DNA of 64,000 nucleotides from Proteiniclasticum sp043951855 (GTDB taxonomy: Bacteria; Bacillota; Clostridia; Clostridiales; Clostridiaceae). The position numbers and the translations under genes are program-made. Numbering within the stretch: the stretch's first letter is position 1; each line of letters begins with the position of its first letter. Positions 50,979 through 60,010 of the stretch are shown piece by piece. The stretch is taken from contig NZ_JBINJW010000001.1 of the NCBI RefSeq assembly GCF_043951855.1, forward strand, positions 310,001-374,000, written 5' to 3'. The notes under the pieces were generated by a model. That model was not told the DNA's origin. It made no database searches and saw only the letters and a program-made list of their open reading frames with translations.

Positions 50979-52424
50979 TTATTTTCTTTCACTAATTAAT
51001 TTACGGTTCTTGATCCATTCACTATAATATTGCTGAACTAAGCTGTCTTCTTTGGGTGTATATTCTTCCAACATAAAAAATTCAAAATTTGACTCTTCCT
51101 TGAAATAGCGGTTTGCCAGGACAATTGCCCCGATAATAGTAGCCTGCTGATATCTGTCAAACAAGATTATCTTCTTTCCTGTCATATCCGACAGCATTTG
51201 ACATAAGGTTCGAGAACGGAAACCACCACCACCACATTTGATGTAGTCTTTGGCATTACTGGTCATGCTATTCAGATTAAGATATTGTGTGTAGATAGAG
51301 CATGCAATATCTGCTATGGATGCCCATAATATGTCATAAATACTCTCCATAGTATTTAGTGGAGAAGTTAATATAATACCTCCAGAACCCAGAGATCGTT
51401 TATTTGCAAAGTCGAGAGACGTCAGAGACACGGTGCACTTATATGAATTCATCTTGTCATACATCTCTTCAATTTCTTCATAAGATATTGATGGTGCAAT
51501 GAGATTCTTCAATCTCTGATAGTTCAACCCTGTCACACCTGGATTGGTTTCTATGACATAATGGTCTGAGCCCAGATCCAAATTCACCCAGCACTTTTCT
51601 TCAGCATCATATATTTTCTTTCGATTCAAAGTAAGGACTGGAGATGTAGTGCCTGATATGATTCCAAACTCATTTTCCTCAATGCTGATTCCCTTCAGAG
51701 CCATTTGAGTATCTGCTCCTCCAACGATGAAAATCGTTTGATATTCTAACCCCAGATACTCTAGTACGCTCCCCTTCACATCCCCTAGCTTACTGCCCGC
51801 ATCCATTATCTCAGGCAACGTAGTCTCTGGTATTTCATAACTGTGGCATAGGGACGCATCCCAGTTCCCAATGTTGATATTATAAAGCTGAGTTTCACAT
51901 GCCTGAGAAGGCTCAATACATATTTTCCCTGTGAAGATACTTCCAACCCATTCACTGACACTGGTGAATTTATACATATTATTGAATAATTCAGGCTGCT
52001 TTTTCTTAAGGCCAAACATCTTAGCTGCAGGAAAATCCTCCGTCACCCATCTACCAGTCTTGTCATAGATTTCTGTTCTGTCGGTGATTTCGTCCATCCA
52101 TGTCTTTCCACGATTATCTATGTTCGGAAGTCCATAGTATGCTTGGGAATCTTCATCATACAACACTATGCTTTGACGGGCACTAGTTGATATCACCGCA
52201 TCAATCCTTGTATTTCTGTTCCTTGCAATAAGCCCCTTGCAGGTGGACAGAATTTTTTCTTCCCATTCTTGGGGCATGAAGTATTGTGCATCCGGATAGG
52301 AATAGTCTTTATAGTATTTATTTTCAAAGGACTCTACGTCCACGATATGTCCTGTAGCGTCAACCAAGGCCACTTTACAGTTCCCTGTTCCTGAGTCGAC
52401 CACCAGATAATTCTTACTTTTCAT
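50979..52424 (-). CDS. FGGY-family carbohydrate kinase
   Basis: A 481-residue kinase of the xylulose/rhamnulose/glycerol kinase superfamily. The ATP-phosphate motif VDSGTGNCKVALVD opens the N-terminal domain and CGGGFRSRTLCQMLSDM lies in the C-terminal domain (about 390). It phosphorylates a sugar or polyol with ATP. It starts at the ATG 52424, 11 bases inside the end of the dehydrogenase gene, after GGAGAAAGAG. FGGY kinases are not part of described DHAP-shunt clusters, so it probably adds another entry substrate, such as a deoxyketose, for the shared aldolase. Confidence 0.88.
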   Translation of the reverse strand: MKSKNYLVVDSGTGNCKVALVDATGHIVDVESFENKYYKDYSYPDAQYFMPQEWEEKILSTCKGLIARNRNTRIDAVISTSARQSIVLYDEDSQAYYGLPNIDNRGKTWMDEITDRTEIYDKTGRWVTEDFPAAKMFGLKKKQPELFNNMYKFTSVSEWVGSIFTGKICIEPSQACETQLYNINIGNWDASLCHSYEIPETTLPEIMDAGSKLGDVKGSVLEYLGLEYQTIFIVGGADTQMALKGISIEENEFGIISGTTSPVLTLNRKKIYDAEEKCWVNLDLGSDHYVIETNPGVTGLNYQRLKNLIAPSISYEEIEEMYDKMNSYKCTVSLTSLDFANKRSLGSGGIILTSPLNTMESIYDILWASIADIACSIYTQYLNLNSMTSNAKDYIKCGGGGFRSRTLCQMLSDMTGKKIILFDRYQQATIIGAIVLANRYFKEESNFEFFMLEEYTPKEDSLVQQYYSEWIKNRKLISERK

Positions 52425-53421
52425 CTCTTTCTCCAAGATCCCTATAGTTATATAGTACACCCTCTTTGAGTCCTTCCTGGAAATACTTCTTCAGTCTTTC
52501 AGTCATTATAGTGGACTGGTGATCTGTAACTTCATAGGTGGCGCCGCAGATGTGAGGCGTGATGAGGACATTCTCATACTTAATCAGTCTCAGATCTTCA
52601 TCAGAAGGTGGTTCATTGTCTAAGACGTCCAATATTACACCACTTATAACCCCATCTTTGATTACAGTTTCTAAAGCTTCCATATCTATGACGGAGCTTC
52701 TGGCTGTATTAATCAGTATGGCGTTTTTCTTCACTGATTTCATAAGGTTAAGGTCTATCATTTTCTCTGTTTCAGGAATGGAAGGCAGATGAAGAGAAAT
52801 GATGTCTGAGGAACCAAATAAATCTGCAAGTTCCTTTTTCTCATAATTAGAGTTCTCAATCTTTACAAAGGGGTCATAATAGGTGATCTTGCAGCCAAAG
52901 GCTTCCAGTATTCTTGCTGCTGCTTGTCCCACTGCACCAAACCCAACAAATCCGATTGTCTTCCCGCTTAATTCATTCCCCATCCATAAGTGGTATGGAG
53001 TTGTACCTTCAACCCATTTCTTTTTTTTCACCCAGTTTACCGATGGAATGATGTTCCTCATATAAGAAAGTAGGAGCCCCACCAACATTTCCGCCACCGC
53101 CTGAGCATTTCTACCTGGGGTGCAGATAACAGGAATACCATTCTTGGTACAGGCATCCACCTCTATATTCGCAGGAACCGCGCGGCAGTCACCTACTGCC
53201 TTCAGATTCTTGTAATTCCTGAGGACCTTGTCCGTCACTTTATCAAGTTCCGTGATAAGGACATCAGGCTGATGCTGCCGAAGTGCTTCAATCATATCAT
53301 CTTCATAGTATCTCTGGCCATTCTTCGTCCATGGCTCATAGACTATTTCTGTAAATAGTTCTCTTAATTCTTCGATTTTTTCACTGGTAAATGGTGCACG
53401 TATGAATAACTTCAATTTCAT
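52414..53421 (-). CDS. D-isomer-specific 2-hydroxyacid dehydrogenase (SerA-like)
   Basis: A 335-residue NAD-dependent dehydrogenase. The Rossmann motif GFGAVGQAAARILEAFG lies near residue 158, and the catalytic Arg, Glu and His positions are in NTARSSVIDMEAL, later acidic residues and TPHICGAT. This is the D-3-phosphoglycerate dehydrogenase family without a C-terminal ACT domain, consistent with a catabolic enzyme rather than serine synthesis. It lies between the MtnA-like and FGGY genes. It may reduce the 2-keto or oxidise the 2-hydroxy form of a sugar acid related to the operon's substrate; no exact reaction can be given. Confidence 0.88.
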   Translation of the reverse strand: MKLKLFIRAPFTSEKIEELRELFTEIVYEPWTKNGQRYYEDDMIEALRQHQPDVLITELDKVTDKVLRNYKNLKAVGDCRAVPANIEVDACTKNGIPVICTPGRNAQAVAEMLVGLLLSYMRNIIPSVNWVKKKKWVEGTTPYHLWMGNELSGKTIGFVGFGAVGQAAARILEAFGCKITYYDPFVKIENSNYEKKELADLFGSSDIISLHLPSIPETEKMIDLNLMKSVKKNAILINTARSSVIDMEALETVIKDGVISGVILDVLDNEPPSDEDLRLIKYENVLITPHICGATYEVTDHQSTIMTERLKKYFQEGLKEGVLYNYRDLGERDEK

Positions 53422-53426
53422 CCCTC

Positions 53427-54479
53427 CTAGTAAAACGCATTAATTTCTGAGTCAAAGTAATCATTTATGCAATTAGGAACATAGATATCCTTATCAGTAA
53501 CTATACCCGTTATTAGATGAGGCGGAGTAATATCGAAAGATGGATAGATGGCTTTCACCTCATCTATTGTGTTTCTCAATCCATTACAACTCAGCACTTG
53601 CTTAGGATCTCTTTCTTCAATTTTAATATCATCTCTTGTGAGCTTGTCCACATCAGGAATTCCTGTCACATAATAGGGAACACCAAAATGTTTGGCTAGT
53701 ATCGCAATCTGAAAGGTTCCAATCTTATTAGCGATATGGCCATCTCTTGCAATCGAATCAGCAGCGGATGTAAACATGTCGATGCCTTTGTTTTCCATGG
53801 CATACGCAATCATATTGTCTGTAAGCACTGTGGTATCGAACCCCATCTGTGCACAACAGGTAGAAGTCAGTCTTGCACCTTGAAGGTAAGGTCTTGTTTC
53901 GGCATTATATATTTTAATGTCATTGTTGCTGTTTTTAGCAGCCCTCAACATCATCCCAATGATTGTCTCTCCGAAACACTGCGTCAGTACACTTCCATTT
54001 TTCGGAAATCGTTTTGCCAGATTGATTCCGACTTTTTCCATGATGGAATATCTTCTATTTAAAGATTCCACTGTATGAAGAAATACCGCTTCTATTGGAT
54101 CTTTTCCGCTAGTCAGAGCTTCCTTATATGTCTTCAGGCAGCTTGCTGTAATTTTGCCCATTCGATTTGCCGTCGTTGGTCTAGCATTAGCAATTTCGTA
54201 GGCAGCTCTTTCCATGAAGCTATACTGTTCTTCTAAGGATCTTCCCCTTGTTTCATAAGCAGCCAAAGCCATTCCCATTCCTGCAGCTGTATAAGGCCCT
54301 GCGCTCTGGGTTACCATGTCTGCAATGGCCTGCTTGACTTCGAGATAGGAATTGCACTCAACAAACTTGACTTCTCTTGGATAGATTCTTCTGTCAAGAA
54401 TTCTTACCTTCCCGTTCTCATACCAAGCTATATTTTCATACTGCAGCATAAAGGCTAAATCATGATCATATCTTTCCAT
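53427..54479 (-). CDS. mtnA: S-methyl-5-thioribose-1-phosphate / 5-deoxyribose-1-phosphate isomerase (MtnA family)
   Basis: A 350-residue aldose-ketose isomerase of the eIF2B/MtnA superfamily. The catalytic cysteine is in VLTQCFGETI and the aspartate in LTDNM, and the nucleotide/substrate region AADSIARDGHIANKIGTF is typical (near 240). It converts methylthioribose 1-phosphate, or 5-deoxyribose 1-phosphate, to the ketose. It is directly downstream of the MtnK-like kinase by 21 bases, and together with the class II aldolase completes the shunt to DHAP. MtnB, MtnC/W, MtnD and MtnE for methionine recycling are absent, which argues for disposal rather than methionine salvage. Confidence 0.9.
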   Translation of the reverse strand: MERYDHDLAFMLQYENIAWYENGKVRILDRRIYPREVKFVECNSYLEVKQAIADMVTQSAGPYTAAGMGMALAAYETRGRSLEEQYSFMERAAYEIANARPTTANRMGKITASCLKTYKEALTSGKDPIEAVFLHTVESLNRRYSIMEKVGINLAKRFPKNGSVLTQCFGETIIGMMLRAAKNSNNDIKIYNAETRPYLQGARLTSTCCAQMGFDTTVLTDNMIAYAMENKGIDMFTSAADSIARDGHIANKIGTFQIAILAKHFGVPYYVTGIPDVDKLTRDDIKIEERDPKQVLSCNGLRNTIDEVKAIYPSFDITPPHLITGIVTDKDIYVPNCINDYFDSEINAFY

Positions 54480-54500
54480 ATCTTGGACCTCTTTCTAAAT

Positions 54501-55700
54501 TTATTTTTCTACATTGATGATTTTCTGCAAATCATTCAGATCAATAGAGTTATACCTATTTTTTATGAGATAAATCCCTACTTTTATCATAGCTCTTTCC
54601 ATAGGAATTCTAGTCACTGGATCTTCAACGGATGTAACTTCTTTGACCTTTGAATCACCAACAACTCGTCTTATAATCTCCGTTCCAGCATATCCGTATG
54701 TATCCTCTATTATACTATTCGTATAAAACTGTTTAAAACTATATTTATATAATCCATTTTCTGTTGACTCTTTTAGCTTCGTAGTAATCTTACTTTCTAG
54801 TTTTATCATGATATCTAAAATAGATGCTTTTATCCAGTCAATGAAATGTTGATTACTAGCATCAGTGAATTCTTTATTAACCCATGACATACATAAGTTT
54901 CCAATAACATTCCCGCTATCGTATCCAATTGGACCATAAAATGCGAACTCTGGATCAATAATTTTGATCCCTGAATCATTTGCAAAAATAGATCCTGAAT
55001 GTAAATCTCCATGTATTAATGCTTGTGGGTAATTCATAAACCTATCTCTTAACTTAGCCACTTCAAAATGTAATACCTTGTCGTCATATAAATTTTCTTT
55101 AACAAAATCAAGATTTTCTTTCAAAATAATATTTCTTTTTTTATAATCCCAATAAGGCTCTGTGAAAACTAAATCTTCACTTATATCACATAACTCAGGA
55201 TTCATAAATTTCTTTACATTATTTTTCTTTTCTGACCTTGAAATAAAAAGATCCGTAGTAGGAATTAGTGTATCTGCTAAAAATGTAGAGACATTATCCG
55301 AAAAATGTGCAAAGATTTTACCATTCAACATTTCGGTTCTCATATTCTTAAATTCTGAAATATCTTCCATAGCTAAAACATACATATTCTCATCATAGAA
55401 ATAAATTTCAGGAACATATTCCGGAGCCAGATTCCTCTGTATTTTTAGAATCTCAGCTTCAATTCTATTTCTGTACATGTCTAATGGTCTTCCGGATGAT
55501 CTAAGCAGTTTATCTGCCTGCTTAACAATTATTGATTTACCTGTCAATGGATTCCATACTTTAAATACATAATTTATGTTTCCATCTCCAATTTCCTGTG
55601 CATCAATATTTTCTTCAGGCTTAAAATAATTCAGTTTACTTACTACATAATCTTTAACAGATTCAGTATCAAGTAAAAAATGTTCATTATATTTATTCAA
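54501..55700 (-). CDS. mtnK: S-methyl-5-thioribose / 5-deoxyribose kinase (MtnK family)
   Basis: A 399-residue kinase of the MtnK (aminoglycoside phosphotransferase-like) fold. GNINYVFKVW is the glycine loop, LIHGDLHSGSIFA the catalytic loop and IIDPEFAFYGPIGYD the metal-binding DPE motif. It phosphorylates the anomeric C1 of methylthioribose or 5-deoxyribose. It is AT-rich compared with the neighbouring lysine operon, as is the rest of this cluster. It lies downstream of an NhaC-type transporter gene, which may import the substrate. Confidence 0.92.
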   Translation of the reverse strand: MNKYNEHFLLDTESVKDYVVSKLNYFKPEENIDAQEIGDGNINYVFKVWNPLTGKSIIVKQADKLLRSSGRPLDMYRNRIEAEILKIQRNLAPEYVPEIYFYDENMYVLAMEDISEFKNMRTEMLNGKIFAHFSDNVSTFLADTLIPTTDLFISRSEKKNNVKKFMNPELCDISEDLVFTEPYWDYKKRNIILKENLDFVKENLYDDKVLHFEVAKLRDRFMNYPQALIHGDLHSGSIFANDSGIKIIDPEFAFYGPIGYDSGNVIGNLCMSWVNKEFTDASNQHFIDWIKASILDIMIKLESKITTKLKESTENGLYKYSFKQFYTNSIIEDTYGYAGTEIIRRVVGDSKVKEVTSVEDPVTRIPMERAMIKVGIYLIKNRYNSIDLNDLQKIINVEK

Positions 55701-55781
55701 TCAAGCGCACCTACTTTTCCTATAAATTTTAGAAGAAGAGTAATGCTTAATTTACACTTCTCTTCTCCTAAATAATTGATA

Positions 55782-57116
55782 TTAAGCTAGTTCTTTTTCA
55801 ATTTCTTTTTCTTTCTTTTGTGAACTTCCATATGGCCAACCAATGAGAATTGAAATTACCCCAAATATAATCATAAGAATTGAGTACCAAACAAATGGCA
55901 TAATCGAAACAGGTGAAATTCCTGCTAATGCACCAGCCGTTAATAATTGACCCGCATAAGGAGTCAAGCCATTAAATGCTGATGAGAATAAGTCAAGTAT
56001 ACTTGCTGTCCTTTGTGGTGAGATATCATATTCATTTGAAATATCTTTTGCAATTGGACCAACAGCAATAATTGAAATTGTATTGTTTGTAGTGGCAACA
56101 TCAACTAAACTTACTAACGCAGCCATACTTAGTTCGGCACCTTTCTTAGTCTTTGTATTTTTAGATAATCTGGATAATAACCAGTCTATACCACCCAAAT
56201 ACTTCATCATAGCGACTAGACCACCAACGAATACTGCTATAACTGCCATATCCTGCATCCAAGTCATACCTTCATGGACAACTCCAAAAGACTCAACAAA
56301 AGTAAAGTCTCCATGGAATAACCCAACAGCTACACCACTTAAAACAGATATTGTCATCGCTGGAATAACATGTAATCCGGCTAATGATAATCCGATGACT
56401 AAAACGTATGGAACTAAGTTAATTAGATTGATTGTTCCTGGAGTCATAATATTTGCTTTGTCCACTGGCCAAAAAGCTAATGCAACAATCGTTATGATCA
56501 CAGCAGGGAGAACCATTAGGAAGTTTGCTTTAAACTTTTCTTTCATAGCAATTCCCTGTGTAGTTGTTGCTGCAATAGTAGTATCGGAAATGAATGATAA
56601 GTTATCTCCGAACATAGCACCACCCACAACAACACCACTAACTAATGCAATGTTTACACCAGTTTTATTAGCTATATCAATAGCAATCGGCATCAACGCT
56701 GCGACTGTCCCCATCGATGTACCCATAGAGAAGCTAAGTACACAACCAATCACAAATAGCCCTGGTAATATTAGATTTGGTGGGAGAATAGAAATTCCGA
56801 TATTTGTAACGGTATCAGTAGCATGCATTGCTCCAGCAACTTTATAGAATGCTCCCGCTAGCATATAGATGATTACCATTAATATTAATGTGCTCTCACC
56901 CCCCCCTCTAGTAAATATTTCAACCTTTTCAACAAAGCTCTTTTTTTCTGCAACTGGACTTTTCATGAAAAATGATATGCCTGAAGCAATAAAAATACCA
57001 ATCATTAATGGTAAGTTGTTAAAGTCCCCAGTAATAATACCCATGGCAAAATAAAGTACTAAGAAAATTACCAGTGGCAGAAGCCCCATAAAGCTACCTT
57101 GATTTTTACTTTTCAA
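55782..57116 (-). CDS. NhaC-family Na+/H+ antiporter-like transporter
   Basis: A 444-residue membrane protein with about eleven hydrophobic segments, of the NhaC family (SMGTSMGTVAALMPIAI and SGVVVGGAMFGDNLSFISD, with conserved Asp near residue 175). NhaC relatives next to methionine or thio-sugar genes are predicted to be substrate importers rather than true antiporters; here a 5-deoxypentose or methylthioribose substrate is likely. Translation starts at a TTG (57116) after AGGGGG. It is the first gene of the leftward operon. A 10-codon reading frame with a strong ribosome site precedes it. Confidence 0.88.
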   Translation of the reverse strand: MKSKNQGSFMGLLPLVIFLVLYFAMGIITGDFNNLPLMIGIFIASGISFFMKSPVAEKKSFVEKVEIFTRGGGESTLILMVIIYMLAGAFYKVAGAMHATDTVTNIGISILPPNLILPGLFVIGCVLSFSMGTSMGTVAALMPIAIDIANKTGVNIALVSGVVVGGAMFGDNLSFISDTTIAATTTQGIAMKEKFKANFLMVLPAVIITIVALAFWPVDKANIMTPGTINLINLVPYVLVIGLSLAGLHVIPAMTISVLSGVAVGLFHGDFTFVESFGVVHEGMTWMQDMAVIAVFVGGLVAMMKYLGGIDWLLSRLSKNTKTKKGAELSMAALVSLVDVATTNNTISIIAVGPIAKDISNEYDISPQRTASILDLFSSAFNGLTPYAGQLLTAGALAGISPVSIMPFVWYSILMIIFGVISILIGWPYGSSQKKEKEIEKELA

Positions 57117-57138
57117 TTTTTTTACCCCCTAATATAAG

Positions 57139-57171
57139 TTATATAATTTCGATAACGTTTTGCTCAGACAT
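57139..57171 (-). CDS. Possible 10-codon leader peptide upstream of the NhaC gene
   Basis: Reading leftward: GGGAGGTG, AAA, then an ATG (57171) and ten codons (MSEQNVIEII) to TAA at 57139. The ribosome site is better than that of the downstream TTG-started transporter gene, and the stop is 23 bases before it. It may be a leader peptide that couples or attenuates translation, or a chance frame. Confidence 0.4.
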   Translation of the reverse strand: MSEQNVIEII

Positions 57172-57249
57172 TTTCACCTCCCTCTTAAAACGTTTTCCAT
57201 ATACACAAAATACAACATAACACAATAATAGTCAACATAATTTTTGTGA

Positions 57250-57344
57250 TTATTTGTGGTTTTTATTTGTATGTAAACGTAATACCCAAATATAGTAATA
57301 AAAATATCATGCTAAATGTTGTTATTTGTGGTATTTTGTGGTAT
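57250..57344. promoter_or_regulatory. Direct-repeat operators for the DeoR-type regulator
   Basis: The divergent region contains TTATTTGTGGT at 57250-57260 and again at 57322-57332, with a further ATTTTGTGGTAT at 57333-57344 immediately after it. Repeated TTTGTGGT units are the likely binding sites of the DeoR protein that controls both the leftward operon and its own gene. Confidence 0.6.
57271..57285 (+). promoter_or_regulatory. Candidate catabolite-responsive (cre) site
   Basis: ATGTAAACGTAATAC matches 13 of 15 positions of the CcpA site WTGNAANCGNWWNCW. Another CG-centred palindrome (AAAACGTTTT) lies near 57189-57198. Carbon catabolite repression of the cluster is plausible. Confidence 0.4.
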
Positions 57345-57382
57345 CGTGTATTCAGTTAATAAATTGATTGGAAGGTAATAAC

Positions 57383-58174
57383 ATGCTTAAAATCGAAAGA
57401 CATAGAATTATATTATCAGAGCTTAACAAGTACGGAAGTGTATTAATTTCAGACTTGAGCAGCCAATTATCTTGTAGTGAAGAAACTGTTCGTCGTGATC
57501 TAAAAGAGTTGGAAAATAAAAATGCTCTTAAAAGAATTCATGGGGGTGCATTTTTACCTGAGAAAGATGATAAAGGAGCTCCAATTGAAATCAGAGAAAC
57601 AATTTTTTCAAAAGAAAAAGAAGCACTTTCTTCATACGTCTTGAAAAACTACATCAGGGAGTCTGATACCATAATTTTGGATTGCAGTACCACTTGTTTG
57701 AAATTAGCGCAACTCATATTTAACTCAAATATTAAATTGACAATAATTACTAATTCACTTAGAATCTCAAATTTATTTTCAAAACAATCATCTCAAATCA
57801 AATTAATAGTTATAGGTGGGGAATTCAGACATCGTTCAAACTCATTTGTTGGATATCAGGCCACCGATTCACTTCAGAACTATAATGCAGACAAAGTATT
57901 TCTTAGTTGTCCTGCAATAGATTTAAAACTCGGACTACTTGACAATAACTATAAAGAAAGCAGAGTTCGAAAAGCTATGCTCAATCAGGCTAAACAACAT
58001 ATTCTCATCGCTGATCACACAAAGTTCTATGATTCCGCAGAATTTGTCATCGCAGACTTGAGTAAAATTGAAACAATAGTTACAGATAAAAGCCTTTCAA
58101 AAGAATGGCTGAATACATTGAATAATACTAATATTAAATTAGACTACATAATAAAGGAGAGCTCAAATGATTAA
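57383..58174 (+). CDS. DeoR-family transcriptional regulator
   Basis: A 263-residue regulator. The winged helix-turn-helix (about 6-55) has ISDLSSQLSCSEETVRRDLKE and the effector domain starts with DTIILDCSTTCLKLAQ (near 93), continuing with ITNSLRISNLF and VIGGEFRHRSNSFVG, and LIADHTKFYDSAEF near the end. The ATG at 57383 after GGAAGG is used; a TTG at 57368 is in frame. It is divergent from the six-gene operon, and its stop overlaps the ADH start (ATGATTAA), so it likely represses the operon in the absence of the deoxypentose phosphate. Confidence 0.92.
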   Translation: MLKIERHRIILSELNKYGSVLISDLSSQLSCSEETVRRDLKELENKNALKRIHGGAFLPEKDDKGAPIEIRETIFSKEKEALSSYVLKNYIRESDTIILDCSTTCLKLAQLIFNSNIKLTIITNSLRISNLFSKQSSQIKLIVIGGEFRHRSNSFVGYQATDSLQNYNADKVFLSCPAIDLKLGLLDNNYKESRVRKAMLNQAKQHILIADHTKFYDSAEFVIADLSKIETIVTDKSLSKEWLNTLNNTNIKLDYIIKESSND

Positions 58175-59333
58175 TTTTCAGTACAAAAACCCTTCAAAAA
58201 TTATTTTCGGACAGGACTCAGAAAAGGAAATTGAAAATCTTTTAAAAGAATATCATGTAAATTCCTTGCTTCTTATTTATAGCGGTGATTTCATCAAAGA
58301 GCTTGGAATATGGGATACAGTAAAGCAGGCTTGTTCCAATCTGAATATCACATTTAACGAATCAGCAAACGTTGTACCCAATCCTAAAATTGAACTAGTT
58401 AGAGAATTAGTGAATATAGGGAAACAACATGAAGTAGATTTCATTCTTGCAGTTGGAGGTGGTAGCGCTATTGATACAGCTAAAGCCGTTTCTTTAGGAA
58501 TTCCTTATGACGGAGATGCATGGGACTTTTTCGCCGGAAAAGCTTTACCAGAAACAAGCGTCGCTGTTGGTGTTATTACAACTCTCCCTTCTAGCGGTTC
58601 AGAAACGTCTAACGCAGCAATCATCTCGAACGATCTAAGTAAATTAGGATTTGAAGATGACATGATAATACCCAAGTTCGCAATCATGAACCCAAAATTC
58701 ACTCTTACTCTTCCAAAATACCAAACTTCTTGTGGATGCGCTGATATCCTGTCTCATTTGTTGGAGAGATATTTTTCAGACACCCTCCATGTAGATACAA
58801 CAGATTATATGATTGAAGGTGCCATCAAGGCAGTATTGCTGAACTCTCAGAGACTCATGACAAATCCAAGAAACATTGATGCAAGATCTGAAATACAATG
58901 GCTCGCTTCAATAGCTCATAATGGGATTCTTGATACCGGAAGAGTTTCCGATTGGGGTTCACACAGAATTGAACACGAAATCAGCGCTCAGTATGGTATC
59001 ACCCACGGTGAAGGAATGGCTGTTGTATTTGTTGCTTGGTGCAAGTATATAGCAAATGAAAAACCCGAAAAACTAGCTCAGTTGGCAAACAGAATTTATG
59101 GGGTAGACTATCAGAACTACACAGCACAAGAAATGGCTCTGATTTTAGCAGATAAGCTTAAGGAGTTCTTCAGGTCTCTAGGTCTGAAAACAACGTTAGG
59201 GGAATTGGGAATCAGCGCTACACACTTTGAATTAATGGCTAATAGAGCCACAAACAATGATACTCAAACTGTTGGACACTATATTCCACTAGATAACAGC
59301 AGAATCATCGAGATTCTTAATTTAGCACTTTAA
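58167..59333 (+). CDS. Iron-containing alcohol dehydrogenase
   Basis: A 388-residue NAD(P)-dependent dehydrogenase of the iron-containing family, close to butanol dehydrogenase/YqhD. GGGSAIDTAKAVS (near 99) is the dinucleotide site; metal ligands are D195/H199 region (ADILSHLLE), HRIEHEI and ITHGEG. It is coupled to the DeoR gene by an 8-base overlap. The aldolase of the divergent operon would release acetaldehyde, lactaldehyde or methylthioacetaldehyde, and this enzyme would reduce it to the alcohol and reoxidise NADH. Confidence 0.93.
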   Translation: MINFQYKNPSKIIFGQDSEKEIENLLKEYHVNSLLLIYSGDFIKELGIWDTVKQACSNLNITFNESANVVPNPKIELVRELVNIGKQHEVDFILAVGGGSAIDTAKAVSLGIPYDGDAWDFFAGKALPETSVAVGVITTLPSSGSETSNAAIISNDLSKLGFEDDMIIPKFAIMNPKFTLTLPKYQTSCGCADILSHLLERYFSDTLHVDTTDYMIEGAIKAVLLNSQRLMTNPRNIDARSEIQWLASIAHNGILDTGRVSDWGSHRIEHEISAQYGITHGEGMAVVFVAWCKYIANEKPEKLAQLANRIYGVDYQNYTAQEMALILADKLKEFFRSLGLKTTLGELGISATHFELMANRATNNDTQTVGHYIPLDNSRIIEILNLAL

Positions 59334-59360
59334 TTAAAGTCTCTTGATATTTTCCCACAT

Positions 59361-59400
59361 AAAAAACTCCACCAACCAATTAAGGTTATGGAGTTTTTTA
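59361..59400 (+). terminator. Terminator after the iron ADH
   Basis: AAAAAACTCCA (59361-59371) pairs with TGGAGTTTTTT (59389-59399), extended inside by AACC/GGTT. It ends with six T. Also usable on the other strand. Confidence 0.85.
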
Positions 59401-59482
59401 TTTGATTTATTACTTAAAAAGCTTCCTACATTTCAATTACAGTGCTTATCATTATTATTAGATTGCAAACATAAATCTTGAT

Positions 59483-59917
59483 TTACTCTTCTATTATTTC
59501 ATCCTTCTTCATCTTCTCGTCGATGGTATCCAGTTCTGAATGATCATAATCACCAAACCAGACGTGTAACCTCTCTCTAGCTTTTCTCTTCGTATCCTCG
59601 TTCACATGCATTGCTACCATAACAAGGGCTCCTGCTAGTGCTGTGAGATCATCTGTAAATCCTGCAACGGGTATGAAGTCCGGAATCAGATCCATAGGAA
59701 ATATAAAATATCCAAGTGCACCAATAATGACAGACTTAGCCTTTCTAGGTGTCTCTTTCTGCTGCAGTGTATAGAACAGCAGAAGTGCCAGATAGATTAC
59801 TTTGATTCCAGCTTTCTTTGCAAACTTCTTGATCTTATCAAAAAGCTTTGGTTCAGAATATGCTTCTTCATATTTCTTTTCTTCCAGTTCCTTATTATCA
59901 AATTCCATGTTCAACAC
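59483..59917 (-). CDS. YkvA-like DUF1232 membrane protein
   Basis: A 144-residue small protein with an acidic N-terminal tail (about 1-25), a hydrophobic helix (YLALLLFYTLQ), then the DUF1232 core IGALGYFIFPMDLIPDFIPVAG-like region (YFIFPMDLIPDFIPV) with FTDDLTALAGALVMV. Such proteins are single- to two-helix membrane proteins of unknown function. It stands alone between the deoxypentose cluster and the DUF960 gene. Confidence 0.9.
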   Translation of the reverse strand: MLNMEFDNKELEEKKYEEAYSEPKLFDKIKKFAKKAGIKVIYLALLLFYTLQQKETPRKAKSVIIGALGYFIFPMDLIPDFIPVAGFTDDLTALAGALVMVAMHVNEDTKRKARERLHVWFGDYDHSELDTIDEKMKKDEIIEE

Positions 59918-60010
59918 TCCTCGTATTCATTTGGAGATATTATACCATAGGATCATGAATATACTGTGTATCTCTACAGAGTAAGGAACTTGATAAACAC
60001 TTGCTCATTA

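Noticed and set aside
50301..55700. Full methionine salvage pathway
   Set aside because: MtnK- and MtnA-like enzymes are present, but MtnB, MtnC/MtnW/MtnX, MtnD and MtnE are not. A class II aldolase closes the route instead, so a disposal shunt is the better reading.
56083..56847. 254-codon rightward frame opposite the NhaC gene
   Set aside because: Thr/Ile/Pro-rich reverse reading of membrane-protein codons; no ribosome site.
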